Shown in pieces: positions 37,185 to 47,128 of a stretch of DNA of 64,000 nt. The notes beneath the pieces are model-generated. The model saw only the letters and a list, made by a program, of their open reading frames with translations. It was not told the origin of the DNA and ran no database searches. The DNA is from Salinivibrio sharmensis. GTDB lineage: Bacteria > Pseudomonadota > Gammaproteobacteria > Enterobacterales > Vibrionaceae. Where the stretch lies: assembly GCF_001995985.1 (NCBI RefSeq), contig NZ_MUFC01000003.1, positions 154,978 through 218,977 on the forward strand, in the 5' to 3' direction. Both the position numbers and the translations under genes were made by a program. Each line of letters begins with the position of its first letter. The first letter of the stretch is position 1.

Positions 37185-38321
37185 TCAGTCATGTTGTAAG
37201 TCGGAAGGGATAGGTAAATAAGCGTCATCAGGACGAGTGGGTCGTCGACCCCGTCCTTTTTTGTATTGCTTAAGCTGGAAGACATACGCCAAGACCTGCG
37301 CAACGGCGGTAAACAAACCATCAGGGATCTGTTGCTCAAGCTCGGTGCTAAAATACAATGCCCGCGCCAGTGGGGGGGCGGGGACGATGGCAATGTCATA
37401 TTCAGCCGCAATTTCTCGTATTTTCAATGCAGTAAAGTCCGAGCCTTTGGCTATCACAACGGGCGCACTATCGATATCACTGTTGTAGCGTAACGCCACG
37501 GAGTAGTGTTCGGGGTTGGTCACGACCACATCGGCTTGAGGAACGTCCGCCATCATCCGGCGTTGCGCCATCTCTCGCTGCAACATACGAATTCGCCCTT
37601 TCACTTCTGGGCTGCCTTCGGTTTCTTTATGCTCGTCTTTTACTTCTTGCTTGGTCATTTTAAGCTGCTCATTGTGTTGCCAAATTTGAAACGGCACATC
37701 AATGACCACCACAACCAACAGCGAGCAGCACACGAGCAATATGAAATTCAGTAATATGTCGAGCGCGTGATAGAGATTACTGGGGAAGGTATCAATAGTC
37801 AGCTCAAAGAAGTCTTCCAGGTTCACATAAACCAGATAGGTCGCCACGCCCGCGACCAACAGCACTTTGAGGACAGACTTCAATAGCTCGACCAAGCCTT
37901 GGGTACCAAACATACGCTTGAACCCAGAAAGCGGACTCATTTTCGACAGTTTAGGTCTCGCCGCTTCCCAGGAGAAACTCACGCCACCGAGCCCGGCCGC
38001 GCCCACCAGACCGGAGACAAATAAGACAATCAAGATAAGCCCCAGAGGCATAATCAGGTGCAGTAACTCTCCGACCACCACCAGCATCAGCTCTGAGCTG
38101 TCGAACACCTCCGCGCGCGACAGGGAAAAGAGCCGCGTCATCAGTGCCATCAAGGCTTCGCCCAACGCCTGCCCAAACCACATCAAACTGATTGCGCCCA
38201 CTACCAATACGGCAACCGAAGCCAGTTCTCTTGAGCGCGGTACTTGGCCCTTTTCCCGCGCCTGCTCCTGCCTTCGGGGTGTGGCGTCTTCTGTTCTTTC
38301 CTGACCGTCGCTCTCTGCCAT
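37185..38321 (-). CDS. flhB: Flagellar export switch protein FlhB
   Basis: A 378-residue export apparatus protein with four membrane helices and a cytoplasmic domain that self-cleaves to change substrate class from hook to filament proteins. The usual NPTH cleavage site reads NPEH here (VVVTNPEHYSVALRYN), keeping the Asn and Pro of the scissile bond. The N-terminus MAESDGQERTEDATPRRQEQAREKGQVPRS is diagnostic. It is the last gene of the fliK-flhB unit; a 7-bp hairpin (37163-37169 with 37188-37194) overlaps its end. Confidence 0.96.
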   Translation of the reverse strand: MAESDGQERTEDATPRRQEQAREKGQVPRSRELASVAVLVVGAISLMWFGQALGEALMALMTRLFSLSRAEVFDSSELMLVVVGELLHLIMPLGLILIVLFVSGLVGAAGLGGVSFSWEAARPKLSKMSPLSGFKRMFGTQGLVELLKSVLKVLLVAGVATYLVYVNLEDFFELTIDTFPSNLYHALDILLNFILLVCCSLLVVVVIDVPFQIWQHNEQLKMTKQEVKDEHKETEGSPEVKGRIRMLQREMAQRRMMADVPQADVVVTNPEHYSVALRYNSDIDSAPVVIAKGSDFTALKIREIAAEYDIAIVPAPPLARALYFSTELEQQIPDGLFTAVAQVLAYVFQLKQYKKGRGRRPTRPDDAYLPIPSDLQHD

Positions 38322-38327
38322 CAGCTT

Positions 38328-39110
38328 CTATCCACAGTTAATTCGAATCAGCGAACAAACTTGGTTCAACCCTGTTTCCCAATGATTGTTGTAATGCGTC
38401 AACATACCGAACAGCAAATACCAGCTGATCAGCAACCCCATTAACAATGCAAAAGCGAAGCCAAGAGAGAAAATGTTTAGCTGCGGCGCAGCCCGCGTCA
38501 TTACACCAAATGACAAATTAACTACCAACAAGGCGATGACGCCGGCTAGGGAAATACTGAGTGCAACTTTAAACATGATGCCAAACCACTGTGCCAAACT
38601 GCGGTAATCGGCAGCGCCAATCATTTCGCCAATCGGTAAGGTGTCAAAACTCATCACCACCAGGTTAAGCATTTTTAAATGGCCATCGGTGGCAAGAAAC
38701 AACATCACAGCCAAAAACAAGTAAAATTGACCCAGTAAGGGTGTATTCTGCCCATTGGCAGGGTCGACCATCGACGCAAAGCCCAAACTCGATTGCATAC
38801 CCAGAATTTGTCCCAATACCACAAAGGTTTGGGTGATAAACTGCGTCACCATCCCCATGGCCACGCCAATCACTATTTGCTGAGCCAACACAGTAAAACC
38901 GGCAAACGAGACCAGCTCGATATTCTCGGGGGCGGCCGGTAGCGCGGGCATCACCGCAAAGGTAATCGCTAACGAGAGGTAGAGGCGGATCCTTACTGGC
39001 ACAAAGCGCGCGCCAAAGAAGGTCATCGCCATCATCATTGACGAAATACGGGTAAAGGGCCAAAAGTAGTTAGCCATCCAAGATAAAATCACCGAGGCAG
39101 GATATTCCAT
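38328..39110 (-). CDS. fliR: Flagellar export protein FliR
   Basis: A 260-residue multi-span protein of the FliPQR export channel. The frame extends to 39125, but the ATG at 39110 gives the usual start MEYPASVILSWMANYFWPFTRI and has a GAGG ribosome-binding sequence. Family segments GVAMGMVTQFITQTFVVLGQILGMQ and LGFASMVDPANGQNTPLLGQF are present. It precedes flhB by 6 bp. Confidence 0.95.
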   Translation of the reverse strand: MEYPASVILSWMANYFWPFTRISSMMMAMTFFGARFVPVRIRLYLSLAITFAVMPALPAAPENIELVSFAGFTVLAQQIVIGVAMGMVTQFITQTFVVLGQILGMQSSLGFASMVDPANGQNTPLLGQFYLFLAVMLFLATDGHLKMLNLVVMSFDTLPIGEMIGAADYRSLAQWFGIMFKVALSISLAGVIALLVVNLSFGVMTRAAPQLNIFSLGFAFALLMGLLISWYLLFGMLTHYNNHWETGLNQVCSLIRINCG

Positions 39111-39121
39111 GGCATGCCTCG

Positions 39122-39391
39122 TCAATACAGAATGTTAGGGATATGGTCAATCAAGCGATAGAAATACTCCATCAGCATTCGCGTCATCCAGTGGCCAAAA
39201 AACATCAGCGCAATAAAGGTCGCGATCAAACGCGGTAAAAAGCTCAGCGTTTGCTCGTTAATCGAGGTTGCCGCTTGAAAGATGGCGACAATCAGGCCAA
39301 CCAACAAACCAGGCACCACAATCGCTGAGACGAGGAGTAACACCAAATAGAGCGCATCTTGGAAAAGCTCGACAAACGCTTCTGGGGCCAT
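39122..39391 (-). CDS. fliQ: Flagellar export protein FliQ
   Basis: An 89-residue protein with two membrane helices (LYLVLLLVSAIVVPGLLVGL and FIALMFFGHWM regions) and the family start MAPEAFVELFQDAL. The start at 39391 follows a strong AAAGGAGG ribosome-binding site and gives the standard length. It lies between fliP and fliR. Confidence 0.96.
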   Translation of the reverse strand: MAPEAFVELFQDALYLVLLLVSAIVVPGLLVGLIVAIFQAATSINEQTLSFLPRLIATFIALMFFGHWMTRMLMEYFYRLIDHIPNILY

Positions 39392-39402
39392 CGCTGCCTC
39401 CT

Positions 39403-40242
39403 TTAGCCGAAACTGGCGGCTAAGGTGGAGAGGATAAGATTCCACCCATCAACCAGAACAAATAGCATCAACTTGAAGGGTAATGACACTATCATGGGCG
39501 ATAGCATCATCATACCCATCGCCATCAGTACCGACGCCACGACCAAGTCAATGACCAAAAATGGCAAAAACAACATAAAACCAATTTGGAACGCGGTTTT
39601 CAGCTCTGATGTGACAAACGCTGGGATCAGTACCGTCATCGGCACTTGTTCAGGCTCATCTACTTGCGCCCCAGACATATTGACGAAGGTTTCCAAATCT
39701 TTAACCCGCGTTTGCCTAAGCATAAACTCACGCAGCGGCACCTGTACCCGAGCAAACGCTTCTCGCGCGGTAACCTGCTCATTAATATACGGCTGAATCG
39801 CCTCAGTGTTCATTCTGTCAATGACTGGCGACATGATAAACAAGGTTAGAAACATCGCGATACCGATGATCACCTGATTAGAGGGTGTTTGCTGTAACCC
39901 CATTGCTTGACGCAAAATCGCCATCACCACCACAATCCGGGTGAACGACGTCATCAGAATGACAACTGCAGGTAAAAACCCTAAAGCGGTCATGATTGCT
40001 AAGATTTGCAACGTGACCGAGTAGTCTTCACTGCCATCCGGGTTCACACGCATCGTGACCGCGGGGATCCCGCCTCCCGTATTGCGGCCCACTTCTAAAC
40101 GTGCCGCCTCACCGCTTTCACTAATCGATTCGGTGGTGATGCTTTCTTGTGCTGGCGTCGCTTCTTGTTCAGCAGCAGCAAATGGCGTAAATAAGGTGGC
40201 TGTTACCCAGACCCAAGTGGCCAATAACATTCGTATGGTCAT
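39403..40242 (-). CDS. fliP: Flagellar export protein FliP
   Basis: A 279-residue channel protein with an N-terminal signal peptide ([21 protein letters not shown]), then the FliP signatures [41 protein letters not shown] and the C-terminal helices. The N-terminal periplasmic part carries an extra Glu/Thr-rich stretch. Its start overlaps fliO by 4 bp. Confidence 0.97.
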   Translation of the reverse strand: MTIRMLLATWVWVTATLFTPFAAAEQEATPAQESITTESISESGEAARLEVGRNTGGGIPAVTMRVNPDGSEDYSVTLQILAIMTALGFLPAVVILMTSFTRIVVVMAILRQAMGLQQTPSNQVIIGIAMFLTLFIMSPVIDRMNTEAIQPYINEQVTAREAFARVQVPLREFMLRQTRVKDLETFVNMSGAQVDEPEQVPMTVLIPAFVTSELKTAFQIGFMLFLPFLVIDLVVASVLMAMGMMMLSPMIVSLPFKLMLFVLVDGWNLILSTLAASFG

Positions 40243-40628
40243 TTTCGATTCAACAATTGACTAAGCTGATTGGCAAAGCGAGAATGCTTGTCAGACGCTG
40301 GCGTCGCAGTTGGAAGAGGGTTATCAAGTGTTTTCAACAAGTTCACGCTGGTTGCCGTCACGCCGACAACCAATTGCTCACCGTGGATATCAACCACCAG
40401 AATGCGCTCCTTTTGACCCACCGCCAATTGGCTGACGATCGTGATTCCATCACCTTGCTGTGCCAGCCCCGGCACTTTTAACCGTCGCAGCAACCAAGCC
40501 AGAGCAAAGATAAGCCCCAGCACTAGCCCCAGCGACAATAGCATTGTCACTATACTGACCTCGGGCGCCGCCGCCCAAGCGGGCATTGGCACCAAGAGTA
40601 CACCCCAAACGCGTCGGTTCACCGTCAT
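40239..40628 (-). CDS. fliO: Flagellar assembly protein FliO
   Basis: A 129-residue bitopic membrane protein with one helix ([22 protein letters not shown]) and a cytoplasmic domain with [31 protein letters not shown]. It scaffolds the FliP ring during assembly. It overlaps fliP and follows fliN by 2 bp. Confidence 0.94.
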   Translation of the reverse strand: MTVNRRVWGVLLVPMPAWAAAPEVSIVTMLLSLGLVLGLIFALAWLLRRLKVPGLAQQGDGITIVSQLAVGQKERILVVDIHGEQLVVGVTATSVNLLKTLDNPLPTATPASDKHSRFANQLSQLLNRK

Positions 40629-40630
40629 CC

Positions 40631-41029
40631 CTATCGTAGTTTTTTAATCCGCTCAGTCTGGCTAATCACATCCGTGAGGCGGATACCAAACTTATCGTTC
40701 ACGACCACCACTTCACCGTGAGCAATCAAGGTGCCGTTAACCAACACATCGAGCGACTCACCCGCTAATCTGTCTAGTTCGACCACCGAGCCTTGGTTAA
40801 GTTGGAGCAGGTTACGGATGTTTATTTGTGTGTGTCCGACTTCCATGGAAATGGTGACCGGAATATCCAAGATAGCATCCAGTTTCCGCTGTTCATCCGC
40901 CCCCATTTTTTGCTCGCTGTCATCAGTGAGCTCTTCTAGTGGTGCCGCTTGTACATCATCTGAGCCCTCGGCATCAGATTGCTCAGCCAGGGCTGCAGCC
41001 CAATCATCATCTACATCATTTTGATCCAT
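40631..41029 (-). CDS. fliN: Flagellar motor switch protein FliN
   Basis: A 132-residue C-ring component. The SpoA domain occupies the C-terminal 80 residues (ILDIPVTISMEVGHTQINIRNLLQLNQGSVVELDRLAGE), preceded by an acidic N-terminal tail. It forms the lower C-ring with FliM and binds FliH. It follows fliM by 29 bp. Confidence 0.96.
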   Translation of the reverse strand: MDQNDVDDDWAAALAEQSDAEGSDDVQAAPLEELTDDSEQKMGADEQRKLDAILDIPVTISMEVGHTQINIRNLLQLNQGSVVELDRLAGESLDVLVNGTLIAHGEVVVVNDKFGIRLTDVISQTERIKKLR

Positions 41030-41058
41030 GACGTCTCACCCTTTTTTACTGGTTCTGA

Positions 41059-42129
41059 TCACTGAGCATTACCTTGTTTATCATCAATGGGTAAGTCTTC
41101 CTCGAGATCATCAAGTAGCTCAGGTTTGTCCTGCAACAACGAAATATCAGACTTCGCCATTTCAGGGCGTTTAAGTTTTTCCACAATTTTTAGCGCCAGT
41201 TTATCGCTAGACTGCCCCATTTTCGCCCGATAGGTCGGCAAGTCCTCCACGAACACGGTACACGCATCCGGCATATCAACCGGGATCACATCGCCTTTTT
41301 GCAGCTCCATCAGATCGCGCAACGATAAGGTGACATCCAATAGCTTGGCACTCAATTCAACATTCACATCCAAGATCTCATCCCGCAGCGCTTTACTCCA
41401 ACGCACATCGGTATCCATCTTGTCACTTTGCACCCCAGCATCGAGCAGTTCGCGAATCGGCTCCAGCATTGAGTAAGGCATGACCATGTGAATATCACCG
41501 CCACCACCATCAAGCTCAATGTGGAATGAACTCACCACAATCACTTCTGAGGGGCTGACAATGTTGGCCATCGCCGGGTTTACTTCCGAGTCTAAATACT
41601 CAAACGCCACTTCCATCACCGGTGCCCAAGCGTCTTTGTAATCCTCAAACATCAACTTAAGCAGCATCTGGATCACACGTCGCTCGGTTGGGGTAAACTC
41701 TCGCCCTTCAATACGCGCATGAAAGCGCCCATCACCACCAAAAAAGTTTTCCACCAAAATGAACACCAGACGAGCTTCCATGGTGATCAAGCTGGTGCCT
41801 TTTAACGGGCGAAAACGCACCATATTCAAACTGGTCGGCACGTACAAGGTATTTTGATACTCGCCAAATTTCATCATCTGCACGCCGTTGATTGATACCT
41901 CGGCAGTTTTCCGCAGCATGTTAAACAAGCTAATGCGCATATGACGGGCAAAGCGCTCATTGATAAGCTCGAGCGTCGGCATCCGCCCACGTACAATGCG
42001 GTCTTGTGACGAGAAATCAAAGGAGACGGCACCGTCTTTATCGGCCTCGGGCTCGTTATCTTCCTCTTCGACGTCATCAACACCGTGTAAGAGCGCATCA
42101 ATCTCGTCTTGGCTGAGTAAGTCTGTCAC
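41059..42129 (-). CDS. fliM: Flagellar motor switch protein FliM
   Basis: A 356-residue C-ring protein. The N-terminal CheY-P-binding peptide LLSQDEIDALLHG is clear. The middle domain contains the GGDGR loop (FFGGDGRFHARIEG), and a C-terminal SpoA domain joins FliN. It is co-oriented with fliL and fliN. Confidence 0.97.
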   Translation of the reverse strand: MTDLLSQDEIDALLHGVDDVEEEDNEPEADKDGAVSFDFSSQDRIVRGRMPTLELINERFARHMRISLFNMLRKTAEVSINGVQMMKFGEYQNTLYVPTSLNMVRFRPLKGTSLITMEARLVFILVENFFGGDGRFHARIEGREFTPTERRVIQMLLKLMFEDYKDAWAPVMEVAFEYLDSEVNPAMANIVSPSEVIVVSSFHIELDGGGGDIHMVMPYSMLEPIRELLDAGVQSDKMDTDVRWSKALRDEILDVNVELSAKLLDVTLSLRDLMELQKGDVIPVDMPDACTVFVEDLPTYRAKMGQSSDKLALKIVEKLKRPEMAKSDISLLQDKPELLDDLEEDLPIDDKQGNAQ

Positions 42130-42137
42130 ATCATCAC

Positions 42138-42629
42138 CTATTGCATCACAAATCCAGTGAAGAGCACCCGCTCCACCACCGGCTCGCCCGTTACTTTGAT
42201 TAAGGCCGCGCGCACATTTTCTGCCGACTGACGACGAATTTCGAGTTGGCCTTGTGGTGTGCGCAGTTGCTCCACCGTGGCCGCACCAAACGTATTAAGA
42301 AGCGCGTGCTCAATCAGAGGTAAGTTATCCTTCGCTAGGGTTTCCATCTCACTACCACGCACTAACAACTGGGTGTTGACTTGCACCAGTCGCTGTTGTT
42401 CATCCCCAGTGACATTAAAGACAAACGGTTTAGGTAAGGTGACATAAATCGCCGGCAGCGCATTGCTTTGCTCCTCGAGCACAATGTCTTCTTGGCCGCC
42501 ATCATCACCAGAGAGGAAAAAGAACGCCGCACCGCCTGCCGCTGCGAGCAATACAACGGCGGCCACAATGATAATGATCAGCTTTTTCTTGCTCCCACCT
42601 TGCTCTGGGGTTGCGTTATCATCTGCCAT
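42138..42629 (-). CDS. fliL: Flagellar basal body-associated protein FliL
   Basis: A 163-residue single-span membrane protein (KKLIIIIVAAVVLLAAAGGAAFFFL) with a periplasmic domain (VTLPKPFVFNVTGDEQQRLVQVNTQLLVRG) that supports stator function. It precedes fliM by 8 bp. Confidence 0.95.
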   Translation of the reverse strand: MADDNATPEQGGSKKKLIIIIVAAVVLLAAAGGAAFFFLSGDDGGQEDIVLEEQSNALPAIYVTLPKPFVFNVTGDEQQRLVQVNTQLLVRGSEMETLAKDNLPLIEHALLNTFGAATVEQLRTPQGQLEIRRQSAENVRAALIKVTGEPVVERVLFTGFVMQ

Positions 42630-42651
42630 GGCTGGTCTTGCTCCTTGTTAT

Positions 42652-44277
42652 TTAAGCGTAGTAATCGACGGCGCGATCACTGTGTGAGACGTTCAGCGTT
42701 TGTCCGGCTAGCATGATATCATCGCCATCATCCGGCCCTGTCTTGCCACGTGGTGCCCCACCTGCATTGCCAGCACCATCACCATGCTGGCCAGAGGCCA
42801 TCTGTTGTGCGCCACTGTCTTGCTGTTGAACCGACCCCTGGGCTAACTGTAGCCCTTGTTGCTGCAACATATCGCGCAATCTTGGCATCGCTTGCTCGAC
42901 AGCATCACGCGCTTGCTGGTTCGCCACCGTGATATGCACAGAGGCTTGGTCGTTGTTTATCCCCAACTTAATTTGCATGCGTCCAAGCTCGGGTGGGTCG
43001 AGACGAATATCCACTTGCTTCAGGTTTTTGGACAACATCACATTGATTCGCTCAGTCAATGCCGCGCCAGCTTCGCTAGGCGTTTGCCCCAAAGGTAGCG
43101 GGGCCTGCGCACTTTGAGCTACCTGGATATCTTGTCGTGCTGTCGCCGCATTCGCGCTTGGTGTGCCTAGACTGCTTGCCAGCTGCTGGGCCAAGTTCTC
43201 TCCTCGTGAGGCACCTTCCGCCGCGCTTGCTGCGCTGCCTGCAGCCAAGGCTGCGTCAGTTTGAACGGCTTGTTCTGCCATCGCTTTTAATGCCGCTTTG
43301 CTCAGACTGTCTGACTGACTGTTTTGCCCTGCCAACAACGAAGAAGCACTAGGGTTCGCCACATTGGCTTTAGCATCTAGCGCGGTTGCATTTTGTTGTG
43401 TCCCCGCGACCTGACGCAATTTATCAGCCAACTCATTGGCTTTGCTAGCCGACGCTTCTTTGGCTAACAAATCTTTGAGCGCAGACTCTTTATTGACTGA
43501 CGCAGCATCGCCTAAGGCAGACTCACCGGGCGCCATCTTATCGGCGGCAGCCCCATGTTGACTCTCCTGCTGCGCCTTCATGGCCGCCCATTTGATCGCC
43601 GGCCCATCCACTGGGAGAGATTGCCTCCCTTTAGGCTCCTCACCACTGCTATCAAGCGCCACTTGGCGCCCAGCACCTCGTTCCAATGCGGCGCCACGAT
43701 CTTGCGTGGCTTTAACCTGGGCGACTAACGCGGCGAGTTGTTCGGGCGATAACTGTGCCAATACCTCCTCCGCGGAAACCTCATCCGGCAGCGCTTTAGA
43801 GAGTTCGGCAAGCAGTGCTTGTTTGTCTACCTCATCCTCTTGACCCTGGAGATCTACTCGAGCGTTGCTGTCAGCGTCGCTCATCGGTAATGCATCGGCA
43901 GATAATGCCGTGGTATCCCCACCGGCAGGCAAGGTTTTGCCAGTAAGCATGTCCGCCGCTTGATTCAAACGCATTAATAAGGATTGGCTTTCTTCCATTG
44001 CCGTCATATCGGCAATTTTTTCCATCTCAGCCTCGCTGAATACACCGTCAGCCAACATGGCTTCCGCATCAATGGCCTGACCATCGACGAGTAAGGTTTT
44101 GCCATCAGAGGTAAGCTTGATTGACTCCTCTTGTCCTTCACTTCCATTGAGGGATTGATGCAAAGCGGACAAAAAGCCGGCACTTTGCTCTCCTTTCACC
44201 TCACTGGACGCGCCCTCATTAGGCGCAGACGGGGTTTTACTCGAAACATTGGAAAGTGTCAGCATTGACTGCGTCAT
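42652..44277 (-). CDS. fliK: Flagellar hook-length control protein FliK
   Basis: A 541-residue protein with a long, low-complexity Ala/Gln/Ser/Glu-rich N-terminal ruler region and a conserved C-terminal domain (LSKNLKQVDIRLDPPELGRMQIKLGINNDQASVHITVANQQARDAVE, about residues 413-458) that signals FlhB to switch substrates. It is secreted in the family and has no signal peptide. It is the first gene of the fliK-L-M-N-O-P-Q-R-flhB unit, preceded by a sigma-54-type promoter. Confidence 0.95.
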   Translation of the reverse strand: MTQSMLTLSNVSSKTPSAPNEGASSEVKGEQSAGFLSALHQSLNGSEGQEESIKLTSDGKTLLVDGQAIDAEAMLADGVFSEAEMEKIADMTAMEESQSLLMRLNQAADMLTGKTLPAGGDTTALSADALPMSDADSNARVDLQGQEDEVDKQALLAELSKALPDEVSAEEVLAQLSPEQLAALVAQVKATQDRGAALERGAGRQVALDSSGEEPKGRQSLPVDGPAIKWAAMKAQQESQHGAAADKMAPGESALGDAASVNKESALKDLLAKEASASKANELADKLRQVAGTQQNATALDAKANVANPSASSLLAGQNSQSDSLSKAALKAMAEQAVQTDAALAAGSAASAAEGASRGENLAQQLASSLGTPSANAATARQDIQVAQSAQAPLPLGQTPSEAGAALTERINVMLSKNLKQVDIRLDPPELGRMQIKLGINNDQASVHITVANQQARDAVEQAMPRLRDMLQQQGLQLAQGSVQQQDSGAQQMASGQHGDGAGNAGGAPRGKTGPDDGDDIMLAGQTLNVSHSDRAVDYYA

Positions 44278-44348
44278 AAGTTTCTCATCATTACCTATGG
44301 GTACCTATGCGTCAGCTTGCCATCAGCTGGCGCGTCAGTAATGAGAAA

Positions 44349-44363
44349 GCAATTATCGCGCCA
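44349..44363 (-). promoter_or_regulatory. Sigma-54-type promoter of fliK
   Basis: On the minus strand, TGGCGC-GATAA-TTGC keeps the -24 GG and -12 GC pairs at exact spacing. It lies in the 94-bp gap between fliJ and fliK, about 70 bp before the fliK start. Confidence 0.75.
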
Positions 44364-44371
44364 TTTTATTG

Positions 44372-44821
44372 TCAAGAGAAGGGCGAGGGGCGTCGACGTG
44401 CGATAATCGCTGCCATTTCATCCATTTGTCGCTGTTCTTGATAGCGAGCACGCTCTGCTTCCTCACGTTCTCGTTTTTCTATCAGCCACTCTAGTGATTG
44501 CCGGTGCTGGCGAGTTTGTTGCCATGTCTGACGGCACTGCTCTAAATGGTCTTTAAATTGATGCTCCGCATCACGTTGTTTTGCAAGAGTTTCATCAAGC
44601 TGAACAATGAATTTATTTAAATGACCAAAGGCGCTGGCCGATAGTCCTGACTGACCACGCTCAGACATCTGACGGCAATACTCGAGCCGGTACTGTTCAA
44701 TTTGCTCCAACTGGCGGTAGTAATCATCAAGCGATTGCTGAGCCGCGCTCACACTGAGTTGGGCTTGCTTTTCATCTTCTTGGGCTTTTTCTAGTAAAAG
44801 TTGAAGCGCATGATCTGCCAT
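44372..44821 (-). CDS. fliJ: Flagellar export protein FliJ
   Basis: A 149-residue, almost fully coiled-coil protein rich in Gln, Glu and Arg, as expected of the FliJ stalk that links the FliI ATPase ring to FlhA. It lies directly after fliI (3-bp gap), the conserved position, and is the last gene of the fliE-fliJ unit. Confidence 0.92.
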   Translation of the reverse strand: MADHALQLLLEKAQEDEKQAQLSVSAAQQSLDDYYRQLEQIEQYRLEYCRQMSERGQSGLSASAFGHLNKFIVQLDETLAKQRDAEHQFKDHLEQCRQTWQQTRQHRQSLEWLIEKREREEAERARYQEQRQMDEMAAIIARRRPSPFS

Positions 44822-44824
44822 ACA

Positions 44825-46144
44825 TTAGCTCTGCAACGTTGAACGCAACATGTTGACACACATGTCGAAAGGGACCACTTCTTTAATACCTTGCTGTAAA
44901 TAGTTGTCTAGCTTAGGTTTTAAGTTGAAAGCCTGATCAACCGCTGCGTCGCTACCCGGCTTATACGCGCCAATGGAGACCAAATCTTGGTTTTTTCGGC
45001 ACACGGACAACACTTGCCGCACCGCTTTCGACATCAATATTTGCTCATCACTGGTAATGTTCGGCATCACTCGGCTGACCGAGCGCTCCACATCAATCGC
45101 CGGGTAATGACCGCTATCTGCGAGTTCACGCGATAACACTATGTGCCCATCTAATATTGCACGCGCCGCATCGGCGATGGGATCTTGTAAGTCGTCCCCT
45201 TCGGTGAGGACGGTAAAGAAGGCCGTGATCGATCCTTGGCCCACGGCCCCGTTTCCGGCTCGCTCCACCAGCGAGGGCAAACGTGCAAACACCGAAGGTG
45301 GATACCCTTTGGTTGCGGGCGGCTCACCTACTGACAATGCAATTTCACGCTGCGCTTGGGCAAATCGCGTCAATGAGTCCATCAACAGAAGAACATCGAG
45401 ACCGAGGTCGCGGAAATATTCGGCAATGGTTAACGCCGTTTGGCAGCCTTTAAGCCTTACCAAGGGTGATGAGTCCGCTGGCGCGGCAACAACCACCGCC
45501 CGTGCACGGCCTTCTTCGCCTAAAATATCATCAATAAACTCTTTTACTTCGCGGCCACGCTCACCGATCAAGCCCACGACCACCACTTGTGCGGTGGTGC
45601 CGCGTGTCATCATCCCCAAGGTGACAGACTTACCCACCCCGGAACCGGCAAACAAACCAATACGCTGGCCTTTCCCCACCGTCAGTAGGCCATTAATGGC
45701 TTTTATCCCGACATCGAGCGGTTCACGAATCGGTTGGCGCGATAAGGGGTTTATCGGCATACCTTCTAAGCTTGCTTGCTTATCCGTGTAGATATCGCCC
45801 TTACCATCCAGCGGATTCCCCATGCCATCAATAACACGCCCCAACAGCTCCATACCAACGGAAAGCTGGCTACGTTCGGACAAGGGCGTCACTCTTGCCC
45901 CTGGCAACACCCCTGATACTTGCTCGTTGGGCATCAGATATAAAAGCTCACCAGCAAAGCCCACCACTTCAGCTTCAATGGTGCCATTAAGGGTTTCAAC
46001 CGAGCAAACAGACCCAATGGGCGCGCGGCAGCCTATCGCTTCAAGTGTCAGCCCAACCATACGCACCAATTTTCCCGACGCCACTGGCTTGGGGGCTAAA
46101 TTATCAAGCTGACATTGTTTTAACCGCTCAGCGAGTTGGCTCAT
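44825..46144 (-). CDS. fliI: Flagellum-specific ATPase FliI
   Basis: A 439-residue F1-beta-like ATPase energising flagellar export. It has Walker [16 protein letters not shown] near residue 165-175, the [16 protein letters not shown] segment and Walker [18 protein letters not shown]. It overlaps fliH by 4 bp. Confidence 0.97.
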   Translation of the reverse strand: MSQLAERLKQCQLDNLAPKPVASGKLVRMVGLTLEAIGCRAPIGSVCSVETLNGTIEAEVVGFAGELLYLMPNEQVSGVLPGARVTPLSERSQLSVGMELLGRVIDGMGNPLDGKGDIYTDKQASLEGMPINPLSRQPIREPLDVGIKAINGLLTVGKGQRIGLFAGSGVGKSVTLGMMTRGTTAQVVVVGLIGERGREVKEFIDDILGEEGRARAVVVAAPADSSPLVRLKGCQTALTIAEYFRDLGLDVLLLMDSLTRFAQAQREIALSVGEPPATKGYPPSVFARLPSLVERAGNGAVGQGSITAFFTVLTEGDDLQDPIADAARAILDGHIVLSRELADSGHYPAIDVERSVSRVMPNITSDEQILMSKAVRQVLSVCRKNQDLVSIGAYKPGSDAAVDQAFNLKPKLDNYLQQGIKEVVPFDMCVNMLRSTLQS

Positions 46145-47106
46145 GATGATTGTCCTGGATCCTCAGTCGATGTGGCTTCATCTTGCGGCGTGGCCGTGGT
46201 GTCTTGCTCAACGGGTTCGTCATTCGACGGCTCTCGCTCGGGGGCCGCCGGTTCGCTGGCATAGGCGCCGGTATCAACAGGCTCTACCGTTGCGCCGTCT
46301 GATGGTGCGGATTGTCGGGGTTGATTCTGCCCTTGAAACTCTCTTAATAACGCGTCCACGCGGTCAGCATAGCGATAGTCAACGACTGAGTCTTTGGCTT
46401 TTACATGGACGTCTCCACGCGAGAGTGCGGGCTCTGATTGCAAGGTCCAGTCGCGGGCGGCCAGCATATCGTCGTCATACGCGTCGGTAACAATGGCATA
46501 GTCATCTGGATGCAAAGCGGCAGTAACCGGATGCTCGGCCACTGGCAAAGCGGCAATGGCGGCCCGTAAGGTGTGTAGAATCACCTGCGGGTTGGTCTCA
46601 AGCTCAACCCCAGTCAATGATTTGGTCAAGGTCTGGACCATCACCAACAATTGTTGCTCGACATCGATATCGAGCTTTTCTAACGGATGACTTAGTTGAT
46701 TGAGAATACTGTCAAGCTGCTGGCAACGCGCTTCAATCAGTGCTTGTCCATCGGCGAGGCCTTGCTCAAATCCCGCCTTTTTTCCTTCTTCATGGCCTTT
46801 CTCATGCCCTTGTTCTAAACCGGCCTCTAGGCCCTCGGCATGCCCCAGCTGCTTGCCTTCTTCATACCCTTCGTCATAGCCCTGCTGGCGAATAGCCTCG
46901 AGGGCATCGGCGGTTAAAGGCTCGGGGGCTGGCTCGTTTTCCTCCGGCTCCACCTCAACGTCCGGCTCCCAACTGGGATCGTAATTGAGTGCGGTGTCTT
47001 TGGGCAGGTTTTCGCCTTCGTTGTAAGGGGGCAATGCCCACTTATCAATGCTTTCGGCATCGGCCTCATCAACACGGATATAGCCTCGGCGTTTTTCTAA
47101 ACTCAT
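46141..47106 (-). CDS. fliH: Flagellar assembly protein FliH
   Basis: A 321-residue regulator of FliI that also docks on FliN. The central helical region has repeated GxxxG-type glycines ([21 protein letters not shown] and onwards), the FliH hallmark. The C-terminal globular domain follows, and the tail of about 60 residues is Pro/Glu/Thr rich and longer than in the enterobacterial protein. The N-terminus ([19 protein letters not shown]) is Vibrio-like. Confidence 0.94.
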   Translation of the reverse strand: MSLEKRRGYIRVDEADAESIDKWALPPYNEGENLPKDTALNYDPSWEPDVEVEPEENEPAPEPLTADALEAIRQQGYDEGYEEGKQLGHAEGLEAGLEQGHEKGHEEGKKAGFEQGLADGQALIEARCQQLDSILNQLSHPLEKLDIDVEQQLLVMVQTLTKSLTGVELETNPQVILHTLRAAIAALPVAEHPVTAALHPDDYAIVTDAYDDDMLAARDWTLQSEPALSRGDVHVKAKDSVVDYRYADRVDALLREFQGQNQPRQSAPSDGATVEPVDTGAYASEPAAPEREPSNDEPVEQDTTATPQDEATSTEDPGQSS

Positions 47107-47128
47107 CAGTGCCCCTTACAAATACGGC

